A stretch of DNA of 64,000 bases from Shewanella psychropiezotolerans (GTDB lineage: Bacteria > Pseudomonadota > Gammaproteobacteria > Enterobacterales > Shewanellaceae). Position 1 is the stretch's first letter. The number at the start of each line of letters is the position of its first letter. Shown in pieces: positions 1-10,177 of the stretch. Under the pieces are notes generated by a model. It worked only from the letters and a program-made list of their open reading frames with translations, did no database searches and had not been told where the DNA came from. The translations under genes and the position numbers were made by a program. The stretch lies in assembly GCF_007197555.1 (NCBI RefSeq), contig NZ_CP041614.1:4518001-4582000 (forward strand), written 5' to 3'.

Positions 1-1
1 T

Positions 2-1597
2 TATTATGAGCCTCATCCTCTGTGTCTGTTGGCCGCAAGCGAGTTGCAGCAACACCTAGAAAACCAGACTGATTGGCAACATAACTTTGGTCTGGAAAGC
101 GACAATACTGATAGCTTAGGCAAGATGTTCGGTGTGCTGTTGGTGAAAAATCAGCAAGGTGAGCTAGGTTACCTGTCGGCTTTTTCCGGCAAGGTAGCGG
201 ATCAAAACCTGCTGCCACACTTCGTCCCTCCAGTATTTGATATGTTGGCTAAAGACGGCTTCTTTATTCCCGAGCAAGACAAGATAAACCTGATAAACGC
301 TGAGATCACAGAACGTAAACGCGATCCAGAACTGGCGCATTTGCAATCTATGTTAGCCGATGAAACTCAACTCGCTGAAACGCAGATAGCCACCCATCGT
401 GCATCTATGATTGAGAATCGTAAACAGAGAAAGGCGCAGCGTTTGGCGGGTGAATCCCTCGATGAAGACGCCCTCAAACTACTCGGTATTCAGATGAGTA
501 GAGAGAGCGTGCAAGATAAGAACCGCTTAAAGGAGCTAAACGTCTATTGGGATGAACGACTGGCTGCCGCTAAGCTAGCCCATGGCCAAGTGAATAAACG
601 CCTGTCGGCCTTAAAGCTTCAACGTAAAACCATGTCCGCCGCCCTGCAACAACGTCTGTTTGATGAGTATGGATTTTTAAACATAGAGGGTAAGCAGAGA
701 AGCTTAGGTGATATCTTTAAAGGCACCATACATAAGGTCCCACCAGCAGGCTCAGGCGAGTGCGCCGCGCCTAAACTGTTACATTACGCCTTTAAACATG
801 GAATGACCCCACTCGCCATGGCCGAGTTTTGGTGGGGAGTCGCCCCAAAATCGGAAATAAGACAACATAAGAACTACTATGGGGCTTGTCAGGGAAAATG
901 TCAGCCAATCTTGGGGCATATGCTTGAGGGTCTAGCTACCGATGAAAACCCGCTACTGACCAATCCTGCCGAGGGTAAACAGCTCGAAATTATCTATCAA
1001 GATAGAGACATGTTAGTGGTCAACAAGCCCGCAGAATTCTTGTCTGTTCCGGGTCGAAACATAGATGATTCTGTATATTCACGAATTAAACTGCTTTATC
1101 CTGAGGCTACGGGCCCACTTATCGTCCACAGACTCGACATGTCCACCTCAGGCTTGATGGTAATAGCCCTCAACAAGGCGGCCAATAAGAGCTTGCAGAA
1201 GCAATTTATCACTCGCACCGTTAAGAAGCGTTATGTCGCCCTGCTAACCGGTGAATTAACCCAAGATGATGGTATCATCAGTTTACCGCTTCGCGGCGAT
1301 TTCGATGATAGACCCAGGCAACTGGTATGCTTCGAACATGGTAAGCCAGCAGAAACCAAATGGCAGGTCATTTCTCGGCGCGATGGACGCACTAAAGTGC
1401 ACCTATATCCCAAAACGGGGCGCACCCATCAACTTAGGGTTCATAGCGCTCACCCCCAAGGCCTTAACATGCCAATCGTCGGTGACGATCTGTATGGCAA
1501 GAAGAGCCAGCGATTACATCTCCATGCCGAGTTATTGGAACTCAATCATCCTACAACACGTGAAGCTATGAGTTTTAGCGTGGAGGCAGATTTTTAA
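2..1597 (+). CDS. RluA-family rRNA/tRNA pseudouridine synthase, 5' end outside window
   Basis: This gene is cut by the window edge: the reading frame is open from base 2 and an upstream start is expected, so the TTG at 29 is probably not the real start. The C-terminal ~220 residues form an RluA-type catalytic domain. The signature HRLDMSTSGL is at about 1127-1156, and its Asp is the family's catalytic nucleophile; GRTHQLRVH follows near 1420. The family isomerises uridine to pseudouridine in 23S rRNA or tRNA. Ahead of the catalytic domain lie ~300 residues with a charged, Gln/Lys/Arg-rich stretch (about 290-660) that looks helical or coiled-coil. Standard RluA and RluD lack this extension, so the RNA target cannot be assigned. 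The gene converges on gnd and shares a bidirectional terminator with it. Confidence 0.88.
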   Translation, partial: YYEPHPLCLLAASELQQHLENQTDWQHNFGLESDNTDSLGKMFGVLLVKNQQGELGYLSAFSGKVADQNLLPHFVPPVFDMLAKDGFFIPEQDKINLINAEITERKRDPELAHLQSMLADETQLAETQIATHRASMIENRKQRKAQRLAGESLDEDALKLLGIQMSRESVQDKNRLKELNVYWDERLAAAKLAHGQVNKRLSALKLQRKTMSAALQQRLFDEYGFLNIEGKQRSLGDIFKGTIHKVPPAGSGECAAPKLLHYAFKHGMTPLAMAEFWWGVAPKSEIRQHKNYYGACQGKCQPILGHMLEGLATDENPLLTNPAEGKQLEIIYQDRDMLVVNKPAEFLSVPGRNIDDSVYSRIKLLYPEATGPLIVHRLDMSTSGLMVIALNKAANKSLQKQFITRTVKKRYVALLTGELTQDDGIISLPLRGDFDDRPRQLVCFEHGKPAETKWQVISRRDGRTKVHLYPKTGRTHQLRVHSAHPQGLNMPIVGDDLYGKKSQRLHLHAELLELNHPTTREAMSFSVEADF

Positions 1598-1624
1598 TCG
1601 TCATTGCTATGAGCTAACACGCAC

Positions 1625-1653
1625 AAAAAAGGCTTCCCATGGAAGCCTTTTTT
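1625..1653. terminator. Bidirectional rho-independent terminator
   Basis: A perfect 7-bp stem (GGCTTCC/GGAAGCC) with a CAT loop is flanked by six A on the left and six T on the right, so it can end transcription from either side. It lies between the convergent pseudouridine synthase gene and gnd. Confidence 0.9.
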
Positions 1654-1688
1654 ACGCTTTGCAATAATTAGCAAGGAGATACCAAGAG

Positions 1689-3242
1689 TCAGACCTTAAT
1701 CAAGTCTCTGGCAGCATGGCTCCAGTTGAGGTGATACTTCTCACCCGCAGGCTTATCGGTGCGCTCAAACGTGTGGGCACCGAAGAAGTCTCTCTGTCCC
1801 TGTAACAGGCTAGCTGGCAAGGTTTCACAGCGATAACTGTCGTAATAGGCCAGAGCCGAACTGATACAAGGCACAGGAATACCTTTTAGTACCGCCGCCG
1901 ATACAGCCTTACGCCAATCCAGTTGTTTCTCAGACAGGGCAATGCTGAAATCATCGGCCATCAACAAGTTGTCCAACTCAATGCCATCATTCGCTGCAGC
2001 TTGATAGGCTTGAGTGATAGATTGCAGGAACCTGGCTCTGATAATACAGCCAGCACGCCAGATTTTAGCAATTTCGGCGAAATTTAACGTCCAACCTCTG
2101 TCTTTCGCCGCCATGGCCATCAGCTGGAAGCCTTGTGCATAACAGGCAATCTTGGCGCAATAGAGGGCATTTTCAAGCTGGTCAATAAAAGCATCACGCT
2201 CATCAGCGGTTGGCTTTTCAGCCGCTGGACCTTTTAGCAGATGACTCAATGTCTGTCTCTGCTCTTTTTGGGTACTGACGGCGCGGGCATAGACGGCTTC
2301 GGCAATCGTTGGGGCGGGGCAACCTATCTGCAAGCTGCTAACCGCAGTCCAGAGTCCTGTGCCCTTCTGCCCTGCCTTATCGAGGATCATCGAAACCAGA
2401 GGCTTACCAGTAATAGGATCGGCCTGTCTCAAGACTTCCGCGCTGATCTCCATCAAGTAGCTATTCAGGCTGCCTTGGTTCCATTTATCAAACAGATCCG
2501 CAATCTCAGTCGTCGTCATGGCAAAGCCATCACTGAGTAACTGATAGGCTTCACAGATAAGCTGCATGTCAGCATATTCGATGCCGTTATGAACCATCTT
2601 CACATAATGACCAGAACCTGCCGGGCCAATATAGGTGGTACATGGCTCGCCTTCAGTGACCGGGTTTCCCGGCTCCTGACGCTCTATGGGCAAGCCGGTT
2701 TCGGCATCCACTTTAGCCGCAATCGCTTCCCAGATAGGTTTAATTCTATCCCAGGCCTTGATGTCACCGCTTGGCATCAATGATGGGCCGAAACGCGCGC
2801 CCATCTCACCGCCGGATACGGCGCAGCTGAAGAAGACAAATTTCTTCGAGTAACGCGCTTCGCGCTCGACAGTGTCGGTCCACAAGCTATTACCCGTATC
2901 GATAACGATATCATCAGACTCGATACCCGCGTCGATGAGTGCATTACACACACCATCTACAGGGGCCCCCGCTGGCACTGAAAGCACCAAGATACGCGGT
3001 TTTTCGAGGCTAGATAACATTTCAGAAAGATTATTACAGCCATTGATACGCAAAGGTACTTGGGCTTGCTTGCTGGCGGCGTGCTCAGATTTCTCTTGTT
3101 GCACAACACCTTGCACCTTGTCTGAATCTAGGTCAAACGCAGCGACGCTGTATTGGTTATCGGCAATATTAAGTGCAAGATTCTTGCCCATAACACCCAG
3201 TCCAATAACGCCGATATCATGTAATTTGGTGTGGTTTTGCAT
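1689..3242 (-). CDS. gnd: 6-phosphogluconate dehydrogenase, decarboxylating
   Basis: Cytosolic pentose-phosphate enzyme that oxidises and decarboxylates 6-phosphogluconate to ribulose 5-phosphate with NADP+. The protein is 517 aa, slightly longer than the usual ~470-510. The N-terminus carries the Rossmann motif GLGVMG (residues 14-19). The substrate signature SGGEMGARFGP and the catalytic-lysine segment KMVHNGIEY are both present. The C-terminus keeps the QRDFFGAHTFER segment that completes the partner's active site in the dimer. The gene is alone on the minus strand; its 3' end faces a shared terminator and ~300 bp separate it from the prpE-like gene. Identification is firm. Confidence 0.97.
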   Translation of the reverse strand: MQNHTKLHDIGVIGLGVMGKNLALNIADNQYSVAAFDLDSDKVQGVVQQEKSEHAASKQAQVPLRINGCNNLSEMLSSLEKPRILVLSVPAGAPVDGVCNALIDAGIESDDIVIDTGNSLWTDTVEREARYSKKFVFFSCAVSGGEMGARFGPSLMPSGDIKAWDRIKPIWEAIAAKVDAETGLPIERQEPGNPVTEGEPCTTYIGPAGSGHYVKMVHNGIEYADMQLICEAYQLLSDGFAMTTTEIADLFDKWNQGSLNSYLMEISAEVLRQADPITGKPLVSMILDKAGQKGTGLWTAVSSLQIGCPAPTIAEAVYARAVSTQKEQRQTLSHLLKGPAAEKPTADERDAFIDQLENALYCAKIACYAQGFQLMAMAAKDRGWTLNFAEIAKIWRAGCIIRARFLQSITQAYQAAANDGIELDNLLMADDFSIALSEKQLDWRKAVSAAVLKGIPVPCISSALAYYDSYRCETLPASLLQGQRDFFGAHTFERTDKPAGEKYHLNWSHAARDLIKV

Positions 3243-3465
3243 TGATTATATTCCGCAGGTCACAGAGATAATTTACCCTATCTTGTTATTGACTAAAACT
3301 CATTCCAGTCCAGAGGAAAGGCAAGAATATTAGCCCCTCTTTTATAAGAGGCTGCTCATCTAAGGAGCATAGACGATAGGTTATATTTTGGCGGAGATTA
3401 TACAGACTTTGGTAAGTTAATTACTAGGCTTTACGCTTGAATGGCGAATTAGTTTCATGTTTATC

Positions 3466-3503
3466 AAAAAAACCTACAATGCTAAACACGTTAGCATTGT
3501 AGG
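3466..3503 (-). terminator. Terminator downstream of the prpE-like gene
   Basis: A perfect 13-bp inverted repeat (CCTACAATGCTAA, 5-base loop, TTAGCATTGTAGG) is followed on the minus strand by a seven-T run (A run at 3466-3472 on the plus strand). It lies 38 bp past the synthetase stop codon. Confidence 0.9.
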
Positions 3504-3540
3504 ATTTCCCCTCAGATTAGCAGGCTCACGCTTAAGCAGA

Positions 3541-5511
3541 TCACACTAGGGAGTCCGCATAGCCCATGCGTGTAAGCGTATTGCGAACCAGGTCTAAAGT
3601 GTGGGGATCTTCGATAGTCGCCGGCATCTTATAACTCTGGTTATCGGCTATTTTCCTCATGGTCCCTCGCAGTACTTTGCCCGAGCGCGTCTTAGGCAGT
3701 TTTTGAATGACACTGACCAGACGAAAAGAAGCCACCGGACCGATCTGCGCTCTCACCAAGGCTATTAACTCTCGATGCAAGTCCTCATCACTTAAGTTTA
3801 CGCCCTTCTTTAATACTACTAAACCCAGAGGCAACTGGCCCTTTAATTTATCCTCGACGCCGATGACGGCAACTTCGGCAACCGCCTCATGTTGACACAA
3901 GACCTCTTCGAAACGCCCGGTAGAGAGTCTATGACCGGCGACATTGATGATGTCATCGATGCGACTCATGATATAGAGATAAGCGTCTTCATCCATATAG
4001 CCTGCATCTCCGGTAAGGTAGTAGCCAGGATACATGGATAAATAGCTGTCGAGATATCGGGCTTCATTGTGCCAAAGCGTGGTAAGAGCCCCGGGTGGCA
4101 GAGGTAACTTGATCACCACATTTCCCGATTGGCCTGCAGGCACTATTTCCCCCTGCTCATCGAGCACTTCGACCCTAAAGCCTGGCACAGCCAGTGCCGG
4201 TGAGCCAGGTTTTACTTGAACCGGCGCAGTCCCCATCAAGTTAGCCGCTACGGGCCAGCCGGTTTCAGTCTGCCACCAGTGATCGATCACTGGTTTTTTC
4301 AGCCGCGCTTCGGCCCAGTGTAAGGTATCGGGATCGCAGCGCTCTCCCGCCAGAAACAGGTTTTTTAAGCAAGACAGGTCGACGTCCCTTAAGAAGTCAC
4401 CATCTGGATCGTCACGTTTTATGGCGCGTATGGCGGTCGGAGCGGTAAAGAAACTTTTCACCTTGTACTTTTCAATTGTGCGCCAAAATATGCCGGGATC
4501 CGGCGTACCAATAGGTTTGCCTTCGAACAGGAGTGTGGTGGCGCCCATCAGCAAGGGACCATAGACAATGTAGGAGTGCCCCACGACCCAACCGACATCC
4601 GATGCGGCCCAGAAGGTATCGCCGGGAGCAATATCATAGATATGTTGCATCGACCACATGAGTGCGACGCTATGACCGCCGTTATCACGCACCACGCCTT
4701 TAGGCTGACCCGTGGTTCCCGACGTATAGAGCACATAGAGAGGATCGGTAGCGGCGACAGTCTGACAAGCTATGGCGTCAGCAGAAGCTACCGCAGTCTG
4801 CCAATCGCTATCCCGTCCCTCAACGAGCTCGGCGCTATATTGGCTGCGATTTAAAATGATACATTGCTCGACCTTATGCTGAGACTGAGCAATAGCGGTA
4901 TCGAGCAAAGGCTTATAGGGCACCACGCCGGATGGCTCGACGCCACATGATGCGGATAAAATGAGCTTAGGTTTAGCATCATCGATACGAGCAGCCAACT
5001 CACTGGCCGCAAATCCACCGAAGACCACAGAGTGGATAGCGCCTAAACGAGCACAGGCCAACATGGCATAAGCCGTCTCCGGGATCATGGGCATATAGAT
5101 GATCACCCTATCGCCCTTTTTAACACCATTTGCATGCATATAGCCAGCAAGACGACTCACTTGAGCCAACAACTCATCATAAGTAATGCCATACTCTGTA
5201 TCCGTCACAGGGCTGACATACTGAATAGCGACCTGCATGCCCCGGCCTTGCTCCACATGACGGTCGACAGCGTTGTAACAGGTATTGCACTGGGCTCCAG
5301 AAAACCAAGAGTAAAGCGGCGCATGGCTCTCATCGAGCACCTTATCCCAAGGCTTATCCCAATGGACAGCCTTTGCCGCATCGCCCCAGAAAGACTCTGG
5401 CTCAGCGAGAGATCTGGCATGTAAGGCTCGATGAAGGTCTTGATTAGCTTGCGACTCTACTGCTTCTTTAGGTAACATTTCGCTACCTGACGTACGTTCC
5501 GACATCTCCAT
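3541..5511 (-). CDS. prpE: PrpE-like acyl-CoA synthetase (propionate/short-chain acid--CoA ligase)
   Basis: An AMP-forming acyl-CoA synthetase of 656 aa that activates a short carboxylic acid through an acyl-adenylate. The phosphate-binding motif YTSGTTGQPKG is at residues 262-271. The HWWQTETGWP block follows in the middle of the chain. The C-terminal KTRSGKVLRG holds the conserved lysine that is acetylated in this family. The overall pattern matches propionyl-CoA synthetase PrpE better than acetyl-CoA synthetase. It is divergent from liuR and the leucine-degradation operon, so isovalerate, propionate or acetoacetate are all plausible substrates. The family is clear; the exact substrate is inferred. 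It starts at ATG 5511 with a GGGAGAGC stretch just upstream. Confidence 0.85.
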   Translation of the reverse strand: MEMSERTSGSEMLPKEAVESQANQDLHRALHARSLAEPESFWGDAAKAVHWDKPWDKVLDESHAPLYSWFSGAQCNTCYNAVDRHVEQGRGMQVAIQYVSPVTDTEYGITYDELLAQVSRLAGYMHANGVKKGDRVIIYMPMIPETAYAMLACARLGAIHSVVFGGFAASELAARIDDAKPKLILSASCGVEPSGVVPYKPLLDTAIAQSQHKVEQCIILNRSQYSAELVEGRDSDWQTAVASADAIACQTVAATDPLYVLYTSGTTGQPKGVVRDNGGHSVALMWSMQHIYDIAPGDTFWAASDVGWVVGHSYIVYGPLLMGATTLLFEGKPIGTPDPGIFWRTIEKYKVKSFFTAPTAIRAIKRDDPDGDFLRDVDLSCLKNLFLAGERCDPDTLHWAEARLKKPVIDHWWQTETGWPVAANLMGTAPVQVKPGSPALAVPGFRVEVLDEQGEIVPAGQSGNVVIKLPLPPGALTTLWHNEARYLDSYLSMYPGYYLTGDAGYMDEDAYLYIMSRIDDIINVAGHRLSTGRFEEVLCQHEAVAEVAVIGVEDKLKGQLPLGLVVLKKGVNLSDEDLHRELIALVRAQIGPVASFRLVSVIQKLPKTRSGKVLRGTMRKIADNQSYKMPATIEDPHTLDLVRNTLTRMGYADSLV

Positions 5512-5842
5512 TGCTCTCCCCTAATACTGATCGGTATGAATCGCTGATATATTAATATTCTTACCTTGAATCCTTAGCCGATTTCTATACACATCTCTTA
5601 CCGATACTCTGTATATAAAACAGCCAAACCAAATTCCATTATGCTGGCAGCTGCACCGATTCCCATTAGACCTTGGGATAAGCTTTAAGCTGTAAATCAA
5701 CGAGTACCTAGTCCTAGATGTAGACTCCATGCGCTTAGGGACTCGCACCTCAAGCCTAGCCTCTCTAGTTAAGTGGCACATTTGCTTGACGCTCACCCGC
5801 GCAATTGAGATTAAAAATTCAATGTTCAAAATGGCCATTACC
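5512..5842. other. Intergenic spacer between prpE-like gene and liuR
   Basis: Divergent spacer with the prpE-like promoter at the left and the liuR promoter at the right. A 105-codon minus-strand frame (5521-5838) has no recognisable domain or convincing ribosome-binding site, and I regard it as non-coding. Apart from the candidate operator near 5843 I see no other structured element. Confidence 0.5.
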
Positions 5843-5871
5843 TTTACCTTTACGTAAACTTCATATATCGT
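5843..5871 (+). promoter_or_regulatory. Candidate LiuR operator/promoter of liuR-liu operon
   Basis: A 16-bp imperfect palindrome (TTTACCTTTACGTAAA, 5843-5858) lies 32 bp before the liuR ATG. Twelve of its 16 bases match a site at 24807-24822 in the etfBA promoter. Its first six bases could act as the -35 element, with a weak -10 (TATCGT) 17 bp further on. An operator at the -35/spacer is usual for MerR-family regulators. The assignment to LiuR is inferred from position and the shared site. Confidence 0.6.
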
Positions 5872-5890
5872 TCTGGAAAAGTTAAATATT

Positions 5891-6301
5891 ATGGTGTTTT
5901 TTATGAGTGAAAATCAGAGCCCCCAGACAACTTACTCTATTAGTGATCTTTCGAAAGAGTTTGATATTACGACGCGTAGTATCCGTTTCTATGAAGATCA
6001 GGGCTTACTTAAGCCTAAGCGTCGTGGGCAAACTCGCATCTATGGGCTAAAAGATAGGGTGCGTCTTAAACTGATCCTCAGAGGAAAACGTCTGGGCTTT
6101 TCACTCGCTGAGACTCGCCGTCTATTCGAACTCTACGATGCCGATAAGAACAGCAGCTCACAACTTCAAACCATGTTAGATCTCGTCGAAGACAAGAAAT
6201 CGTCTCTACAGCAGCAGATGGATGACATCAAGGTCGTCTTGATGGAGCTAAATTCTGCCGAGCAGCAATGTAGGACGGCACTGGCACTCCAAGAAAAATA
6301 A
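5891..6301 (+). CDS. liuR: LiuR, MerR-family regulator of leucine/isovalerate catabolism
   Basis: A MerR-type transcription factor of 136 aa. The N-terminal winged-helix segment reads YSISDLSKEFDITTRSIRFYEDQGLL, the usual MerR DNA-recognition block, and is followed by RRGQTRIY. The C-terminal third (from about residue 85) is a coiled coil rich in Gln and Leu for dimerisation. No metal-binding cysteines are seen, as expected for LiuR-type sensors of acyl-CoA intermediates. The start ATG 5891 has GGAAAAG nine bases upstream; ATG 5903 is an alternative. The gene directly precedes liuA, and a palindromic candidate operator precedes it, so autoregulation is likely. Confidence 0.9.
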   Translation: MVFFMSENQSPQTTYSISDLSKEFDITTRSIRFYEDQGLLKPKRRGQTRIYGLKDRVRLKLILRGKRLGFSLAETRRLFELYDADKNSSSQLQTMLDLVEDKKSSLQQQMDDIKVVLMELNSAEQQCRTALALQEK

Positions 6302-6422
6302 ACACCAGCAATGACAAACCCAAGTTATAAAGATTAGTGACCAACTAAAGTTACTAAGCAGAATACAAACAATAATAAAAATCTACTCATTAAAGATTTA
6401 AGAAATTGACAGGACACAAGCA

Positions 6423-7592
6423 ATGACTCAACTCTACTCATCTCTTAATTTCGGCCTAGGCGAAGATGTCGACATGCTGCGTGATGCAGTACAGAACTTT
6501 GCCGCCAATGAAATTGCCCCCATCGCAGCAAAGACAGATGCAGACAACGCATTTCCTAATGATCTCTGGCCAGTGCTGGGTGATATGGGTCTGCTGGGTG
6601 TGACTGTATCTGAAGAATATGGCGGCGCCGAAATGGGCTATCTGGCCCACGTGGTTGCCATGGAAGAAATTTCCCGCGCATCTGCCTCGATTGGTCTGAG
6701 CTACGGCGCCCACTCTAACTTGTGCGTTAACCAAATTAACCGCAACGGTAATGCCGAGCAAAAAGCCAAGTATCTGCCTAAATTAGTCACAGGTGAGCAC
6801 ATAGGTGCCCTCGCCATGAGTGAGCCTAATGCAGGCTCAGATGTAGTATCCATGAAGCTGCACGCTCGCAAAGAGGGCGACAGATACATCTTAAACGGCA
6901 ACAAGATGTGGATCACTAACGGTCCCGACGCTCAAACCTATGTCATCTATGCTAAGACAGATCTGGACAAGGGTGCCCATGGCATCACGGCATTTATCGT
7001 CGATCGTGACTCTAAGGGTTTTAGCACGGCGCAGAAACTCGACAAACTAGGCATGCGTGGCTCTAACACCTGTGAACTGGTTTTCCAAGATTGCGAAGTG
7101 CCGGCAGAAAATATACTCGGTGGCCTGAACAACGGCATTAAAGTATTGATGAGCGGCCTGGATTACGAACGTGTGGTGCTATCCGGTGGCCCCCTGGGAA
7201 TTATGAACGCCTGTATGGATATCGTCATTCCTTACATTCATGAGCGTGAGCAATTTGGTAAGTCCATCGGACAATTCCAGTTGGTACAGGGCAAGCTTGC
7301 CGACATGTATACCGGCATGAACGCAGCTAAGTCTTATGTCTACAATGTGGCCAAGTCTTGTGACCGAGGCGAAACCACACGTAAAGATGCCGCCGGTGCC
7401 ATTCTCTACTCCGCCGAGCTCGCCACTAAGATGGCACTGGATGCGATTCAGTTACTGGGCGGTAACGGTTACGTCAACGAATATGCTACGGGCCGACTCC
7501 TGCGTGATGCCAAGCTCTATGAAATTGGCGCCGGTACCTCGGAGATCCGCCGTATGTTAATCGGCCGAGAGCTGTTCAACGAATCTAAGTAG
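6423..7592 (+). CDS. liuA: Isovaleryl-CoA dehydrogenase
   Basis: An FAD acyl-CoA dehydrogenase of 389 aa that oxidises isovaleryl-CoA to 3-methylcrotonyl-CoA in leucine breakdown. The family signatures [13 protein letters not shown] and [12 protein letters not shown] are present. The segment [15 protein letters not shown] carries the glutamate in the position typical of isovaleryl-CoA dehydrogenases rather than of straight-chain enzymes. Electrons should pass to the EtfBA pair encoded at 23-24.7 kb. The gene follows liuR after 121 bp. The start ATG 6423 is preceded by GACAGGACAC as a ribosome-binding site. Confidence 0.96.
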   Translation: MTQLYSSLNFGLGEDVDMLRDAVQNFAANEIAPIAAKTDADNAFPNDLWPVLGDMGLLGVTVSEEYGGAEMGYLAHVVAMEEISRASASIGLSYGAHSNLCVNQINRNGNAEQKAKYLPKLVTGEHIGALAMSEPNAGSDVVSMKLHARKEGDRYILNGNKMWITNGPDAQTYVIYAKTDLDKGAHGITAFIVDRDSKGFSTAQKLDKLGMRGSNTCELVFQDCEVPAENILGGLNNGIKVLMSGLDYERVVLSGGPLGIMNACMDIVIPYIHEREQFGKSIGQFQLVQGKLADMYTGMNAAKSYVYNVAKSCDRGETTRKDAAGAILYSAELATKMALDAIQLLGGNGYVNEYATGRLLRDAKLYEIGAGTSEIRRMLIGRELFNESK

Positions 7593-7672
7593 CTCCGCCA
7601 CACACAGAGACGATGCCAATGTTCATTTGGCATCGTCATTTGACCTCAGTTTTGCTCAAAAGGATTGAAACC

Positions 7673-9280
7673 GTGACGCAACTTAGCAGTCGTATAAATT
7701 CCCGCAGCGATGAATTCAAGGCAAAACATGAAGACATGGCAGCCCTTGTTGAAGATCTTAAACTCAAGCTGCAACAGATTGAACAGGGCGGCGGCGAGGT
7801 TGCTCGTCAGCGCCATCTATCCCGCGGTAAGATGTTACCCAGACAAAGGGTCGAGAAGCTACTCGATCCCGGCTCGCCGTTTCTTGAGCTCTCTCAGTTC
7901 GCTGCCTATGAGTTATATGAAGATGTCATCCCAGCTGCCGGCGTTATTGCCGGAATAGGTCGTGTTAGCGGTGTCGAATGTATGATCATCGCCAACGATG
8001 CCACGGTTAAGGGCGGCACTTACTATCCTGTCACTGTTAAGAAACACTTACGAGCGCAGGAGATTGCCAGTCGCTGTCATCTGCCTTGTATCTATCTGGT
8101 CGATTCAGGCGGAGCCTACCTGCCCCGCCAAGATGAGGTCTTCCCCGACAGAGACCATTTCGGCCGCATCTTCTACAACCAGGCACAAATGTCAGCCAAA
8201 GGCATTCCTCAAATTGCCGTGGTCATGGGCCTATGTACCGCAGGTGGCGCCTATGTGCCTGCCATGGCGGATGAGTCCATTATCGTCAAAGAGCAAGGCA
8301 CCATCTTCCTCGCTGGACCACCTCTGGTAAAGGCGGCAACCGGTGAAGAGGTCACGGCTGAAGAGCTCGGCGGCGCCGAGGTGCACACTAAGATCTCTGG
8401 GGTTGCCGATCATTTGGCGCAAAACGATGACCATGCATTAGAGCTGGCACGTAAAGCTGTGACTCGTTTAAATCATCAAAAGACAATTGCAGCCCAGCTC
8501 AGTCCGGTAAAACCGCCTAAGTTCGATATCAATGAGCTCTACGGCATAGTCGGCACAGATCTTAAGAAGCCATATGATGTCAGGGAAGTGATTGCCCGTG
8601 TGGTCGATGACTCAGATTTTGATGAATTTAAGGCCAACTACGGCAACACCTTAGTCTGTGGTTTCGCCCGTATTCACGGCTATCCCATAGGTATCGTTGC
8701 CAACAACGGCATACTTTTCTCTGAGTCGGCCCAGAAAGGCGCCCACTTTATCGAGCTCTGTTGTCAGCGCAAGATCCCTCTCTTGTTCCTGCAAAATATT
8801 ACCGGCTTCATGGTGGGTAAAAAATACGAGCATGAAGGCATAGCTAAGCATGGTGCCAAGATGGTCACCGCAGTGTCTTGTGCCAATGTGCCTAAATTTA
8901 CCGTCATCATAGGTGGCAGTTATGGCGCGGGTAACTATGGCATGTGTGGCCGCGCATTTGAACCTACCATGATGTGGATGTGGCCCAATGCACGCATTTC
9001 TGTGATGGGCGGCGAGCAGGCTGCCGGCGTGTTAGCCACGGTGAAACGTGATGGTTTAGCCCGTAAGGGTGTCGAATGGTCAGATGATGAAGAGCAAAAG
9101 TTCCGTGCGCCTATCGTCGAGCAATACGACAAAGAGGGTCACCCCTACCATGCCAGTGCCCGCTTGTGGGATGACGGCATTATCGATCCGGCACAAACCC
9201 GGGATGTGGTGGGTTTAGCTTTATCTGCTGCGCTCAATGCGCCGATAGAAGAGACTAAATTTGGTGTGTTCCGTATGTAA
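7673..9280 (+). CDS. liuB: Methylcrotonyl-CoA carboxylase, carboxyltransferase (beta) subunit
   Basis: Transfers the carboxyl group from biotin (carried on LiuD) to 3-methylcrotonyl-CoA, giving 3-methylglutaconyl-CoA. The protein is a two-lobed crotonase-fold carboxyltransferase, with [12 protein letters not shown] and [16 protein letters not shown] in the N lobe and [15 protein letters not shown] plus [18 protein letters not shown] in the C lobe. I chose GTG 7673 as the start because AAAAGGA lies eight bases upstream and the resulting 535 aa is the normal family length. The frame opens at 7613, but those extra 20 residues lack a good ribosome-binding site. The subunit works as a heteromultimer with LiuD. 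Confidence 0.95.
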   Translation: MTQLSSRINSRSDEFKAKHEDMAALVEDLKLKLQQIEQGGGEVARQRHLSRGKMLPRQRVEKLLDPGSPFLELSQFAAYELYEDVIPAAGVIAGIGRVSGVECMIIANDATVKGGTYYPVTVKKHLRAQEIASRCHLPCIYLVDSGGAYLPRQDEVFPDRDHFGRIFYNQAQMSAKGIPQIAVVMGLCTAGGAYVPAMADESIIVKEQGTIFLAGPPLVKAATGEEVTAEELGGAEVHTKISGVADHLAQNDDHALELARKAVTRLNHQKTIAAQLSPVKPPKFDINELYGIVGTDLKKPYDVREVIARVVDDSDFDEFKANYGNTLVCGFARIHGYPIGIVANNGILFSESAQKGAHFIELCCQRKIPLLFLQNITGFMVGKKYEHEGIAKHGAKMVTAVSCANVPKFTVIIGGSYGAGNYGMCGRAFEPTMMWMWPNARISVMGGEQAAGVLATVKRDGLARKGVEWSDDEEQKFRAPIVEQYDKEGHPYHASARLWDDGIIDPAQTRDVVGLALSAALNAPIEETKFGVFRM

Positions 9281-9337
9281 TGGCCTTGGCCATACTGACC
9301 GACAAGCCTGTATTGACTAAGCTGTGAGTGCTGAACC

Positions 9338-10177
9338 ATGACGACACAATTGATAGAAGATTTTAAATACGTTTCATGCCAACTAACTAATGGCGTGGGA
9401 CAGATGATCCTCAACCGAGCCGATAAGCATAATGCCTTCGATGAGGTGATGATCGGCGAAATGATCCAGACCCTCGAACATTTTGCTAGCAATAGCGAAT
9501 GTCAGGTACTGGTGCTGAAAGCCAATGGCAAAAACTTCAGTGCAGGCGCCGATCTCAATTGGATGCGTAAGCAGGCCAAGATGGATTTCGAGCAAAACTT
9601 GTGTGATGCCAATGAGCTTGCCAAGTTGATGTCGACCTTAGATAAATTCCCCAAACCCACAATTGCCTTAGTCCAGGGGGCAGCATTTGGTGGCGCATTA
9701 GGGCTTATCTGTTGTTGTGATATCGCCATTGCCAATGAGCGAGCCAGTTTTTGCTTAAGTGAAGTCAAACTCGGACTCATCCCGGCGGTTATCAGCCCTT
9801 ATGTGGTACGCGCCATGGGTCAACGTGCCTCGCGTCGCTACATGTTGACTGCCGAACGATTTACTGCCGAAAAGGCACTGGGTCTACAAGTCATTCACGA
9901 GATTAATGACGATCTAGAGGCCGCCGCCGAGCCGATTATCCAAGCCCTGCTCGCTAACAGCCCACAAGGCATGACATGGGTGAAAACCTTGCTGTCTCGC
10001 CTCGAAGATGGCGTTATCGATGACGCGACTCTAGAGCATACCAGTGAACGAATCGCAAAAATTCGGGTATCAAATGAAGGTCAGGAAGGCTTAAATGCCT
10101 TCTTCGACAAGCGCAAGCCAAGCTGGAGCAGCACTCAAATCGATTCAAAAAATATCAGTGCGCAAGGAGCCAAATAA
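9338..10177 (+). CDS. liuC: 3-methylglutaconyl-CoA hydratase
   Basis: An enoyl-CoA hydratase-fold protein of 279 aa. By operon position it hydrates 3-methylglutaconyl-CoA to HMG-CoA. The oxyanion segment NFSAGADLNWM and the second loop GAAFGGALGLICCCDIAIA are conserved, followed by FCLSEVKLGLIPAVISPYV. Its stop codon overlaps the liuD start by one base (TAATG), which points to translational coupling. The fold is certain; the substrate comes from position among liuABDE. Confidence 0.92.
   Translation: MTTQLIEDFKYVSCQLTNGVGQMILNRADKHNAFDEVMIGEMIQTLEHFASNSECQVLVLKANGKNFSAGADLNWMRKQAKMDFEQNLCDANELAKLMSTLDKFPKPTIALVQGAAFGGALGLICCCDIAIANERASFCLSEVKLGLIPAVISPYVVRAMGQRASRRYMLTAERFTAEKALGLQVIHEINDDLEAAAEPIIQALLANSPQGMTWVKTLLSRLEDGVIDDATLEHTSERIAKIRVSNEGQEGLNAFFDKRKPSWSSTQIDSKNISAQGAK

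Noticed and set aside
5521..5838. A 105-codon minus-strand frame between the prpE-like gene and liuR
   Set aside because: No domain, no convincing ribosome-binding site, unlikely residue composition, and it covers the divergent promoter region.
7613..7672. Upstream ATG as the start of liuB
   Set aside because: It lacks a ribosome-binding site and adds 20 residues with no family match; GTG 7673 has AAAAGGA and gives the normal 535 aa.
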